NCBI GenBank assembly: GCA_964503615.1
Contig: CAZDBA010000018.1
Span: forward strand, 1-42,210
DNA length: 42,210 nucleotides
Source of the DNA: CAZDBA01 sp964503615
GTDB taxonomy: Bacteria; Planctomycetota; Planctomycetia; Pirellulales; Pirellulaceae
Direction: 5' to 3'
The translations under genes were made by a program, and so were the position numbers. Of this stretch, positions 34,216-42,210 are shown one piece after another (the first letter of the stretch is position 1; each line of letters starts with the position of its first letter). The notes under the pieces are model-generated. The model searched no databases. It was not told the origin of the DNA and saw only the letters and a list, made by a program, of their open reading frames with translations.

Positions 34216-35796
34216 TTAAGGTTGCGCGGTCCCATCTGAACTCTTGATCAAACCTTCGTTGACCGGATTATAGATCTTCACGATACCATAAAACTCAACA
34301 TTAATATCATAGGTACTTCGTCGGTGCGGTGCTAACAATGGCGCCTTCTCTCCTTCGCCAAACTCTCCACCCATACCAGGAATTGTTGGCCGAAACCCAT
34401 TTCCTCCCCCAATCCCCATACCTTCATCATCCATAAAGTCATCACTCGCTCCGGCTCCCGATGCCTTGGCCATATTGGCGAAATCGCCAGCCAGTACGAT
34501 TGGGTCCAAAGGACGATTCACTCGTACTTGCCAAATTTCAAAAGCAAAAGGGGAATTGGCACAAGCGGCGATAAAGTCATCTATCTTACGTTCATCCATT
34601 TTCAACGCAATTCGTACAGGAACCCTCTTCGCAACCAGCAGCTCAAGATTCTCTTCCGGGAACGTCTTGCCCGTCAAAATTTCCTGTACCTGAGTTGCTG
34701 TTAGTGGTTTGAAATTCTTGTCAACGTAACGTCCATGAAACGGACCAAGCTGCTCTTTGCCTTCACCGGGATACAGGTCAAATTCAACCACCTCCTCTGC
34801 ACTGTTTCCAAAAGAGTTGTCGTCGAAATTGATGTCATCGCTAAAACCATCTCCCTCTACAGCACTGGCATAGGCCAACTTTGGATCTGGTATGGTCAAA
34901 ACTCCTAACTGAGACATCGCCTCTCGGCCAAACGCGATGTGCGAAATCTGTTTAATGGTCGCTAGATCGTTTGCATCAGCTCCGCCATTGATCTCCTTGA
35001 TAACTTTGAACATTGCTTCCAGTAGCCAAAGGTCTTGTTGCAAGAAGATAACCTGAATCGGGGTTGGAATCCCATCAACACCACTTTGACCGTCTCGATC
35101 TTTGAACTCGGTCATCTTCAAATTCCAAAGCAGCTGATTCTCTTCGCTCCAAACCACCACTGGCAACTCTTCGGGCACATCCACCATCTCGGTCATCATT
35201 CCTTCGGCCATTTCATCACGGCCGCTGAATTCCTTGAGATCGTCTACTTCCGGTTCGAGCTTTTCTCCGAACTCGTCATAGTCACAACGGGTGCCGATAA
35301 TATCGCAAAGAGCGAGCATTCGCTTGGGAATGTTGCGCTTATAAACTCCTAGCCACTGCCCCATGTTCTCATTAGCCAAACCAGGAAAAGCTTCTGGCGG
35401 ATCGAATTGTTCGTATACAGCAATGAACTCCTTAGCCTCTTCAGGAATTACATCTTCTGGCCATTTCAAAATATCGGCCTGTTCATCTACACGAGCACGC
35501 CAAGTTTGAATTAAAGAAGATTCCACACCTTCAATTTGCTTTTGCATCCCGTCAGTGGTTGATTGATTGGGATGTGCCCTGACCGTAACATCGTCCACAC
35601 CGCTTGCGCTGGTTCGCTGAATCGTTTGCGCAGTCTGTTTGCTCGAATTGATTTGTTGAACATATTTATCGCGATTGGTTTTCAACGCCCCTGCGGCTAA
35701 ATACCAAGTGACAAGCGATGCGACCGCGACGGCCCCACAGATCAACCAGAAACTGTTTTTCTTTATGAATTCGATAATTGGAATAAGTTGTTCCAT
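34216..35796 (-). CDS. Single-pass membrane protein, second gene of the PilM-led cluster (PilO position)
   Basis: A 526-aa protein with a strong ribosome site (GGAG seven bases before the ATG). Residues 1-14 are cytoplasmic, a membrane helix follows at about 15-35 (FWLICGAVAVASLVTWYLAAG), then a helical stretch, like the topology of PilO. The middle is acidic (TEMVDVPEELP) and the end holds a Gly/Met/Asp-rich disordered part followed by a beta-like RSTYDINVEFYGIVKIYNPV strand region. It is much longer than PilO (about 200 aa), and I cannot show homology. It lies 75 bases after the pilM-like gene and 108 before the next gene, all on the minus strand. Confidence 0.78.
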   Translation of the reverse strand: MEQLIPIIEFIKKNSFWLICGAVAVASLVTWYLAAGALKTNRDKYVQQINSSKQTAQTIQRTSASGVDDVTVRAHPNQSTTDGMQKQIEGVESSLIQTWRARVDEQADILKWPEDVIPEEAKEFIAVYEQFDPPEAFPGLANENMGQWLGVYKRNIPKRMLALCDIIGTRCDYDEFGEKLEPEVDDLKEFSGRDEMAEGMMTEMVDVPEELPVVVWSEENQLLWNLKMTEFKDRDGQSGVDGIPTPIQVIFLQQDLWLLEAMFKVIKEINGGADANDLATIKQISHIAFGREAMSQLGVLTIPDPKLAYASAVEGDGFSDDINFDDNSFGNSAEEVVEFDLYPGEGKEQLGPFHGRYVDKNFKPLTATQVQEILTGKTFPEENLELLVAKRVPVRIALKMDERKIDDFIAACANSPFAFEIWQVRVNRPLDPIVLAGDFANMAKASGAGASDDFMDDEGMGIGGGNGFRPTIPGMGGEFGEGEKAPLLAPHRRSTYDINVEFYGIVKIYNPVNEGLIKSSDGTAQP

Positions 35797-35871
35797 GCGA
35801 ATTGCTCCAAGTGTTGTGATCTTTGGATCGTAAAAAACTTGAACCGCTTTAAATCCAGCAGTTCGCCCCGT

Positions 35872-38127
35872 CTATTGCCCCGATTCCTGAGCCAGCTCAG
35901 CCGCATCAGCTGCCTCTTGTGCGGCTTTCTTCTCTTCTTCCAAACGAGCCTCCCTGGTTTCGAACCGTTCTTTTGGCGAACGAGGAAGCCAAGCCATTTG
36001 AATTGTAAAGTCGTACCTCATTGGCTGGTAAACCGTGGTGCCTTCTTCTTCAGCAGCATCGTCCATGCGATCGTTGTCAAAATTAAAGTTACCGCTTGGC
36101 ACATTGATCGCGCCGTTGACGCCGCCGTTGACGCCGCCGCTCAGATCGGGCGGCACAAAACCATCGTCGATGACTCCCTCTGGCCCAAAACGAATCGGTT
36201 CTTTGTAACGATCTTCGGAGACTAAAACCAATGTTGGATAGGAAATCCCAAAGTCAGTAAATCGATACTCACCGCCTCCCTCGACAGCGTCCGGTTTACC
36301 TGGGAATTCCACTGTTCCGTTGATCAGTTTTTCGATCATCGTTCGGACCACGTAGTAACGGCCCCAGTCGCCTTTATTAAAGTTCTTTTCGCCATTGTGG
36401 TAGTGATGACATTTCAGTTCGATCACCCAGCCCGGCGAAGCCTCTAGAGCTTCGTCCGTTTGGACTGTTTCCAAAGCGACTTCTTCCAATTCACCGAGTT
36501 GGGCAATATCTGCTTCACGAATCTTTTTCGGAAACTGTTTGTCGTATATCGGCTTAATGCCCGATGTCCACTCTGTAAGATTCTCGAAGTACTTTGTTTC
36601 CATGTGATCGATATAGATCTGATCTCGGTCCTCGAACGGAATCTCACCCGGATCAACGAATTCGACAGTTTGCAACCGCTCGTCGACAGGCAAAGATTCG
36701 TGGATCGCCTTCATGATCTCCATCCAAGTCGCTTTGTCTTCCGTCGCAGAAGTCAACTCAGCGCTGATGGTGTTTAGATCTTCAAGCCGTTTCTTTAGGT
36801 CTTCATCATCCCGCACCCAGCGATCGCTTTGCATCTTTTCCGATTTGACTTTTTCCTTGGCCTGTTTCCAAGAGATATTTTCCGACGTGTACTCGTCACT
36901 GACCGCATAGGTTGCGTTTTGCTTGAAGAAATATCCCAGTAGCAACCCAAGCATCAAAGCTCCAACGGATGCGAGCACCCAAGGTTTTTTGGCGCGAATG
37001 ATCCTTTCAGTTTTAATTTCCTGTGGCAGCAAATCGGTCTTTAAATGAGCTTTTTTCAAGCCCTGCAAACAAAGACCGTAACAGGGAGCCAAAGAAAGCA
37101 CGTTGTTCGAAAACGACCTTTGCCCAATCACCTCTGAACCGGTCAAGCTATCGAACTTGGATAACTTTTCGATTTCGAGATCCAACTGCTTGTTCAGAAA
37201 CGTCCGCAAGCCCGGAAGCTTGCCCGCGTTACCCAACAATACGACTCGTTCGATATTGGCCGTGCGGTCCATACTTTGAAAGAAAGTAAGCGAACGCTGG
37301 ACTTCGTTAATCAGATCATTGAAAACGGGGCGCATCGCTTTGAAGACCAATTTGGGATCTTCAGCCTTTGCCGCATTCCGTTTCAGATTCTCCGCTTTGG
37401 CCTGGGTCAGCTTTAACGCGCGGGAAAGTTGTTTCGTAAAATGATTGCCGCCAATCGGAATGTTTCGCAACCAGAGCTTGATCCCGTTGGTCACAATCAA
37501 ATCGGTGGTGTCGGTGCCCATCGACATGACAACAATCGACTCCGGCGGATCTTCTGGGTCGATATCATTCGGGTCGGGGATTTCATCGAGAATGTCGTGG
37601 ATGACGACATTGAAAATCGCCAAGGGAGAAAGTTGGACGACATCAACGTCGATATCGGCCTCTTCGAATGGCTGCAAAGCACGGTAGACCGCTTCCCGCT
37701 TCATCGCAAACAATCCGACTTCCGCATCCTGAGTCCGGCCGTCTACGATCGACCCACCCAGTTGCTGCCAGTCCCAGACGACTTCTTCGATCGGAAAAGG
37801 AATCTGCTGTTTGACTTCGTATTTGACAATGTCAGGCAAGGTACGAGCATCGACAGGTGGCGGCTTGAAAAAGCGGCTCAATCCCGCTTGCCCTGGAACA
37901 CTGATCGCAATCGAGTCGCCGCGCACTTCATTGCGTGACAAGAATTGCTGCAACGCTTGCTCTACCAACTCATCTGAATTGGTCTCAGGTTGGCTGAGAA
38001 TCTTGGGGTACTCGATGTAATCGTACTTGTCGGCAACAACGGTGCCTTCACCGTCGACCATACATCGAAGCGCCTTAAGCGCACTTTGACCTATATCGAT
38101 TCCCCAAACAGCGTTACTTTTTGCCAT
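35872..38127 (-). CDS. pilM: PilM-like actin-fold protein fused to a PilN-like membrane segment
   Basis: PilM is the cytoplasmic actin-like ring component of type IV pilus and type II secretion platforms and binds the N-terminal tail of PilN. Residues 1 to about 350 match PilM: GIDIGQSALKAL at 9-20, ISVPGQAGLSRFF, IVKYEVKQQIPFP, the GTDTTDLIV phosphate loop and LLGNAGKLPGL. The protein then runs into TDLLPQEI (364-371), which resembles the INLLP motif that starts PilN, and a helix at about 383-402 (WVLASVGALMLGLLLGYFF). A coiled coil and a large extracytoplasmic part follow, to 751 aa. So PilM and PilN appear joined in one chain. It heads a minus-strand operon with two more membrane proteins. 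No pilin, PilQ, PilB or PilT lies in the window. Confidence 0.88.
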   Translation of the reverse strand: MAKSNAVWGIDIGQSALKALRCMVDGEGTVVADKYDYIEYPKILSQPETNSDELVEQALQQFLSRNEVRGDSIAISVPGQAGLSRFFKPPPVDARTLPDIVKYEVKQQIPFPIEEVVWDWQQLGGSIVDGRTQDAEVGLFAMKREAVYRALQPFEEADIDVDVVQLSPLAIFNVVIHDILDEIPDPNDIDPEDPPESIVVMSMGTDTTDLIVTNGIKLWLRNIPIGGNHFTKQLSRALKLTQAKAENLKRNAAKAEDPKLVFKAMRPVFNDLINEVQRSLTFFQSMDRTANIERVVLLGNAGKLPGLRTFLNKQLDLEIEKLSKFDSLTGSEVIGQRSFSNNVLSLAPCYGLCLQGLKKAHLKTDLLPQEIKTERIIRAKKPWVLASVGALMLGLLLGYFFKQNATYAVSDEYTSENISWKQAKEKVKSEKMQSDRWVRDDEDLKKRLEDLNTISAELTSATEDKATWMEIMKAIHESLPVDERLQTVEFVDPGEIPFEDRDQIYIDHMETKYFENLTEWTSGIKPIYDKQFPKKIREADIAQLGELEEVALETVQTDEALEASPGWVIELKCHHYHNGEKNFNKGDWGRYYVVRTMIEKLINGTVEFPGKPDAVEGGGEYRFTDFGISYPTLVLVSEDRYKEPIRFGPEGVIDDGFVPPDLSGGVNGGVNGAINVPSGNFNFDNDRMDDAAEEEGTTVYQPMRYDFTIQMAWLPRSPKERFETREARLEEEKKAAQEAADAAELAQESGQ

Positions 38128-38598
38128 AGCTGCGTTTCGTCCTCTATATGCCTACCTGGGCGATTGCCCCACAGGTTTCTACTCGTGACAAGACGCCGAA
38201 CCCCGGAAGATTCCAAGAGTTGGCTCCACCCTTAATTATGTACAGAGATATTCCCAAAACTAGCAATACAAATCAATCGAGGTAACGTTTTTAGTGTTTT
38301 ACTAACGATTCGATCGGTTTCGCAAGTTGATGCTTGGGACTGAGGTGGAAGTAGACAGAATTTTGGCTGGTTGTCCTTAAGACCAGCAACCAAATGTACG
38401 CTTTTCACCTGCATTTTGTCAAATTTTTATCGCCAAAACGGACTACTTGTTCTGTTCTGTTTGCCGGGTTCTGAGATGAAACCTTCACATTCCGCCTAGT
38501 TAACCGCCCTCAGTATCGCCAAAATAATTACTATGATCTAGTTTATCGGAACCTTTTGTCGGCTCTTTGACAGTTGTCCCGTTTAAGAAGTTCTCGGA
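38128..38598. other. 471-base divergent control region
   Basis: It separates the PilM-led operon (minus) and the GH38-like gene (plus). A -10-like CATAAT on the minus strand (complement of 38235-38240) lacks a good -35. Hairpins occur at 38291-38305 (TTAGT/ACTAA) and 38366-38387 (GCTGGT/ACCAGC). A TTGACA on the plus strand at 38567-38572 has no -10 at the right distance. No gene is seen. Confidence 0.5.
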
Positions 38599-41439
38599 AT
38601 GAGACGTTTCGAACATTTATACATATTGCTGCCTTGCCATAGCCTTGAGGACTTCCCAACTCACCACGTAGGAAAAGACGCCGCAAACCTGCTGGACTTT
38701 TGGACAGTTTTGTGGCACCCCCGGCTGATTGCCTCGGCAAGCTCGCCTCCCAAATGGCACCAAGCCGAGGAGACCCCAAGCGACCTCGCCAACTCTCTGG
38801 TCCTAGTGCCCCAAGTTTCACACACCGCGATCAAGCCAGATCTGCGCCTCAAGTGCGAACAAGCCAGTGCGATTCTGATCGACGAAAAACTCGGCAGAGA
38901 CGACCTTGCAAAGTTGATCCTGGACAAACTGGACAGCGACTCTGATACACCAGAAGGGCAAGGCGCCCCCGCCTCGATCAACGCAGAAACGGTCGCTGAT
39001 TTTTTCGCGCTTGGGTATGGCTATCTTCAAGTCCAATTGATGACGCAACAACTCCGGTACTCAAGCAGCTTGGACGAAAAGCGATTTAGTGAACTGCTGG
39101 TCGACGCAGCAGAAACGGCGATCGCCGAGAAGCCAAGGTTTGACTCAATCTCAGAAAAAACAACAGCCAAGCTGCAAGCCTGCTTTGACCTGTTGCTGGA
39201 AGAACGGAACCGATACTACCCTGTCGAAGCCAACTTGCTTGACTATACACTGCTTGCTGAAACGACGTTGGGCAAGTCTCTTTGCAACCAACTCAAACGC
39301 GATCAAAAGATGAACCTGTTGATGACAGGAAAGCTGGCTCAAACGATTGCACAAAAACACCCGGCAACCTATTCGGCAATTCACGCGGCAATCGACTCAG
39401 GAAAGCTTGACTTGCTTGGCGTGAATCAGACCGAGCTTCCTGCCCCATTGGTTTCCAAAAATACAATCGTTCGAGATTTGACGCTCGGTCAAAAACAGAT
39501 CGAGGAAGTTTTTGACCAACCTCCGACAATATTCGCGCGGCGTACCTCGGGGCTCTTCCCTGCCCTGCCTGAAATATTGGAAAAGATGGATATCCAATTC
39601 GCGTTGCATTCTTCACTGGACGTAGGGCGCAACCCGGTCTGCACAAACTCAAATATGCGGTGGGAGGCTCCTTCCGGTGAAATGGTCCTCGCGCTTTCCC
39701 AAACACCAGTGGATGCAAATCGGCCCGAAACGTTTTTAAAACTTGCGATCACAATCGGGGAAGCTATCGACAACGAACATTGCGCTTTTGTCTTGTTCGC
39801 CCATTGGCCAAATCGTTACTCAGCAAGCTTTGATGATCTGCTTAGGACACACAAATACGGACCTTTGCTGGGAAATTTCACCGGCTTCCAAGATTGCTTT
39901 GAGGCCGTATACGATCCCGGATACGGCGAAACCCATTCTGCATCCGAGTATCGAAACGCCTACCTGAAACAAGCAGTAGCAGCGAAGCAAGCCAATCCGA
40001 TCTCGCGATACATTGATTACTGGCGACAAAGCTGGCGAATCGCCTCGCTTGAAAACCTGCTTCTGATGGCAGCATGTTATCGACAGAGTAGCGAACACCA
40101 AACAAGCGCGGATGAAATCGAAACTATTGCGTTGCAAATTGACCAGAATTTGCAATGCGATCAAGACTTCGATATCGACGAGCAACTTGATTCGTTGCAA
40201 CGTCGTTTGCTTGCCAGTATCAACCCCGTCGATGAGAAATCGAATTCGATCACAGTAATCAACACCACGAACTTTCCCCGCACCCAAAAAATCAAATCGG
40301 CTGGAAATTTCCCCACCAGCAATTCTGTCGACTCGATCTACTTGCGGGTCAGCCAGAACGACGAAACGACCTGGATCGCAAATTGTCCCCCTATGGGCCA
40401 CGCGACACTGTCACCCGAAGTATCTTCAAAGAAGAAAAAGCCAATTATCGCTGTTGTCGACGGCTACAAGATGCGAAACGAGTATTTTCGGATTGCAGTC
40501 GATCCTCAAACTGGCGGCATGCGAAGCCTGAACCTATATACACGCCGCGCGAACATACTGACTCAACGTTTGGCGATGCGGCGATTCTCAGGCCACTCCG
40601 CAATCGACCCCGGAGCCTATAGCGAAATGGTCGTTAACGACGTTTCGGTCGTAGCGGACACACCCTTATCCGGAATCGCAACTTCAACCGGCTCGTTAAT
40701 AATCGCCAACGAAAAAGTAGGTGAGTTCCAGCAACGAATATCAATGGCCCGAGGATCCAGACTGGTTCATTTCGAAGTCGAACTTGATGAACTGCAGGAA
40801 CTCGATTCCGGCGATGCATGGGGAAACTACTTCTGCAATCGGTTCGCTTGGCTAGAAGAAGCCGCTACGCTGTCTCGCGACGTGCACAACACTCGATACC
40901 AAATAAGCGAACAAAAAATTTGCGCGGCGAGCTTTATCGAAATCGCCGAGCCAGACTACCAGATCACTTTTCTTACCGGCGGAATTCCTTTCCATCAACG
41001 AATTGGGCGGCGACAGTTGGACTCGCTTTTGGTAGTTCCCAACGAGTCGCGCAGGATATTCCAATTCGCGTTAAGCATTAACAACCCGTACGCTCATCAA
41101 TCGGTTGTGAATTGGACAAGTGAACCAATCGTGCTACAACTCCCCCATCTTGCCAACCAAGCCAGTAGTTCGCTTTTTCACTTCAGCGCAAAGAACATCG
41201 CCCTAGTTCAGACTCGTCCCCAGTTTGCCGAATCAGGAAAGTTGAACGGAGTGAGATTTCGACTGCAAGAAACAGAGGGGCGCCGTGGTGATCTGAAAAT
41301 TCGCTGCCCCTATAAAATTGAACGAGCATTCTTGCTAAACTTACGTCAATGTCCGATCCAAGAGCTGAAGATTCAAAACAACCAAGTTCAAACGGACTTT
41401 CTGGGCTCACAAATGCTGGACATCGAACTCCGATGGTAA
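38599..41439 (+). CDS. Large GH38-like (alpha-mannosidase-type) protein, activity uncertain
   Basis: A 946-aa protein without a signal peptide. The middle (residues about 190-400) has a pattern of GH38/GH57-type catalytic domains in planctomycetes: YYPVEANLLDYTLLAETTLG, LLGVNQTELPAPLVS, and FARRTSGLFPALPEILEKM. The C-terminal half is a beta-sandwich typical of GH38 (MRNEYFRIAVDPQTGGMRSL), followed by further beta domains. The usual GH38 zinc motif near the N-terminus (HxHND-type) is not seen; there is only LPCHSLEDFP. It may therefore be an inactive or re-tasked enzyme. It is divergent from the PilM-led operon and is followed 82 bases later by cmk. No strong ribosome site is visible. Confidence 0.72.
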   Translation: MRRFEHLYILLPCHSLEDFPTHHVGKDAANLLDFWTVLWHPRLIASASSPPKWHQAEETPSDLANSLVLVPQVSHTAIKPDLRLKCEQASAILIDEKLGRDDLAKLILDKLDSDSDTPEGQGAPASINAETVADFFALGYGYLQVQLMTQQLRYSSSLDEKRFSELLVDAAETAIAEKPRFDSISEKTTAKLQACFDLLLEERNRYYPVEANLLDYTLLAETTLGKSLCNQLKRDQKMNLLMTGKLAQTIAQKHPATYSAIHAAIDSGKLDLLGVNQTELPAPLVSKNTIVRDLTLGQKQIEEVFDQPPTIFARRTSGLFPALPEILEKMDIQFALHSSLDVGRNPVCTNSNMRWEAPSGEMVLALSQTPVDANRPETFLKLAITIGEAIDNEHCAFVLFAHWPNRYSASFDDLLRTHKYGPLLGNFTGFQDCFEAVYDPGYGETHSASEYRNAYLKQAVAAKQANPISRYIDYWRQSWRIASLENLLLMAACYRQSSEHQTSADEIETIALQIDQNLQCDQDFDIDEQLDSLQRRLLASINPVDEKSNSITVINTTNFPRTQKIKSAGNFPTSNSVDSIYLRVSQNDETTWIANCPPMGHATLSPEVSSKKKKPIIAVVDGYKMRNEYFRIAVDPQTGGMRSLNLYTRRANILTQRLAMRRFSGHSAIDPGAYSEMVVNDVSVVADTPLSGIATSTGSLIIANEKVGEFQQRISMARGSRLVHFEVELDELQELDSGDAWGNYFCNRFAWLEEAATLSRDVHNTRYQISEQKICAASFIEIAEPDYQITFLTGGIPFHQRIGRRQLDSLLVVPNESRRIFQFALSINNPYAHQSVVNWTSEPIVLQLPHLANQASSSLFHFSAKNIALVQTRPQFAESGKLNGVRFRLQETEGRRGDLKIRCPYKIERAFLLNLRQCPIQELKIQNNQVQTDFLGSQMLDIELRW

Positions 41440-41521
41440 ACACTGCGATCCTGCCTACCTTTTGAGGCTCGCTGAATCCCCGTTTGCCTTTTGCACAATT
41501 AGCTTACACAACGAACGACGC

Positions 41522-42196
41522 ATGATTATCACTATTGACGGCCCTGCGGGTGTAGGCAAAAGCTCTGTTGCCAAACTTGTTGCCAAGGAGTTAAAGCTGA
41601 ACTACCTCGATACTGGTGCCATGTATCGCTGCGTCACCTGGGCAGTCCTGAGGCGCGGAGTTAATCCCGAGGACGCAAACGCCGCTTCAGAGGTAGCTGA
41701 CGAAACCAATATTCGATTCGAGGATGATCAAGTTTTTGTCGAATCGCACAACGTAACGATAGCGATCCGTTCTGACGAGGTTACAGCCAACATCTCTCCA
41801 ATCGCCGACAATCCAAAAATTCGACAGCGGCTGGTTGATCTCCAACGAAAAATTGCTGAAGAGGGAAACTACATTTGTGAGGGCCGTGACCAAGGCACCG
41901 TCGTATTTCCCGATGCGATTTGCAAGATCTTTCTGGTTGCTTCGGCCGAAGAGCGGGCAGCCAGGCGGGTCCGACAACTGGAAGAGGCAGAAGTGCCAGT
42001 CGATTTCGATACGATCCTTGCTCAACAAAACGAGAGAGACCGCCGTGACTATAACCGTCCTGTAGGAAAACTAGTTAAGGCAGACGATGCTGTAGAAGTC
42101 ATCACAGACAATAACACGCTGAAAGAAGTCTCATCACTGTTAGTGCAAATCATCCGCGAAAAAATCAAAGAGAAGAGCCAAAAAAAGTCGATCTAG
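41522..42196 (+). CDS. cmk: Cytidylate kinase
   Basis: It phosphorylates CMP and dCMP with ATP. The P-loop is GPAGVGKSS (residues 7-15). LNYLDTGAMYR and CEGRDQGTVVFPDA bind the nucleoside monophosphate, and the lid region has RRVRQLEE and RDRRDYNRPVGKL. The ATG at 41522 is chosen because the fold starts at once (MIITIDGP); an in-frame start at 41462 would add 20 residues unlike the family. At 224 aa it is normal. No strong ribosome site is seen. The end of the window follows 14 bases after the stop. Confidence 0.97.
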   Translation: MIITIDGPAGVGKSSVAKLVAKELKLNYLDTGAMYRCVTWAVLRRGVNPEDANAASEVADETNIRFEDDQVFVESHNVTIAIRSDEVTANISPIADNPKIRQRLVDLQRKIAEEGNYICEGRDQGTVVFPDAICKIFLVASAEERAARRVRQLEEAEVPVDFDTILAQQNERDRRDYNRPVGKLVKADDAVEVITDNNTLKEVSSLLVQIIREKIKEKSQKKSI

Positions 42197-42210
42197 AGGC
42201 TGATCAAAAG

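Overview
The window reads as a chromosomal segment of a planctomycete, probably a Pirellulaceae-like marine lineage with roughly balanced GC. The basis is the gene families rather than any rRNA. They include a Rho factor with a long RS/RD/RGG/Asn-rich extension, a Minf_1886-type protein known mainly from Planctomycetes and Verrucomicrobia, PqqD–M50 protease–HlyD fusions, a PilM–PilN-type fusion, and a large GH38-like protein of a planctomycete type. No phage, IS element, CRISPR array or integrase was seen. One 100-N assembly gap (14687-14786) lies inside rho.

Layout. 1-100: 3' end of a CAU-anticodon tRNA and its terminator. 339-1985: exported TolA-like low-complexity protein with a His/Asp tail. 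2334-5213 (+): ROK sugar kinase and lepA. 5331-9265 (-): three-gene run of a SEC-C/TPR protein, a PSP1 (RicT-like) protein and a Minf_1886 protein. 9466-11211 (+): OleC-like adenylating enzyme. 11349-13538 (-): a 91-aa protein and an exported thioredoxin–YHS-like protein. 13539-16245 (+): a hairpin-rich intergenic/leader region and rho. 16418-16548: tRNA-Ser(GGA) with terminator. 16718-19567: acnA. 19833-23842 (+): a Cys-pair mini-protein, a PqqD–M50–HlyD membrane protein, a 58-aa coiled-coil protein and truB. 23854-26404 (-): sulfotransferase, RluA-type pseudouridine synthase and a DUF2461 protein. 26615-31588 (-): a three-gene HlyD / GAF-HlyD / PqqD-M50-HlyD operon. 31870-38127 (-): a three-gene cluster resembling a pilus or type II secretion inner-membrane platform. 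38599-42196 (+): GH38-like protein and cmk.

How the genes fit together. Much of the window is RNA and translation housekeeping (lepA, truB, the RluA-type enzyme, rho, PSP1, tRNAs) plus central metabolism (acnA, cmk, ROK kinase). The accessory interest lies in two envelope systems. The first is the HlyD/M50 set at 26615-31588, with a lone paralogue at 20353-22578. It contains adaptor-like and intramembrane-protease-like parts but no visible transporter ATPase, permease or outer-membrane channel. The second is the PilM-led set at 31870-38127, where the PilN-like LLP motif and membrane helix are fused directly behind the actin-like PilM fold. It is followed by two large single-pass proteins with acidic or Gly-rich low-complexity stretches. 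Both are good candidates for poorly described planctomycete envelope machines.
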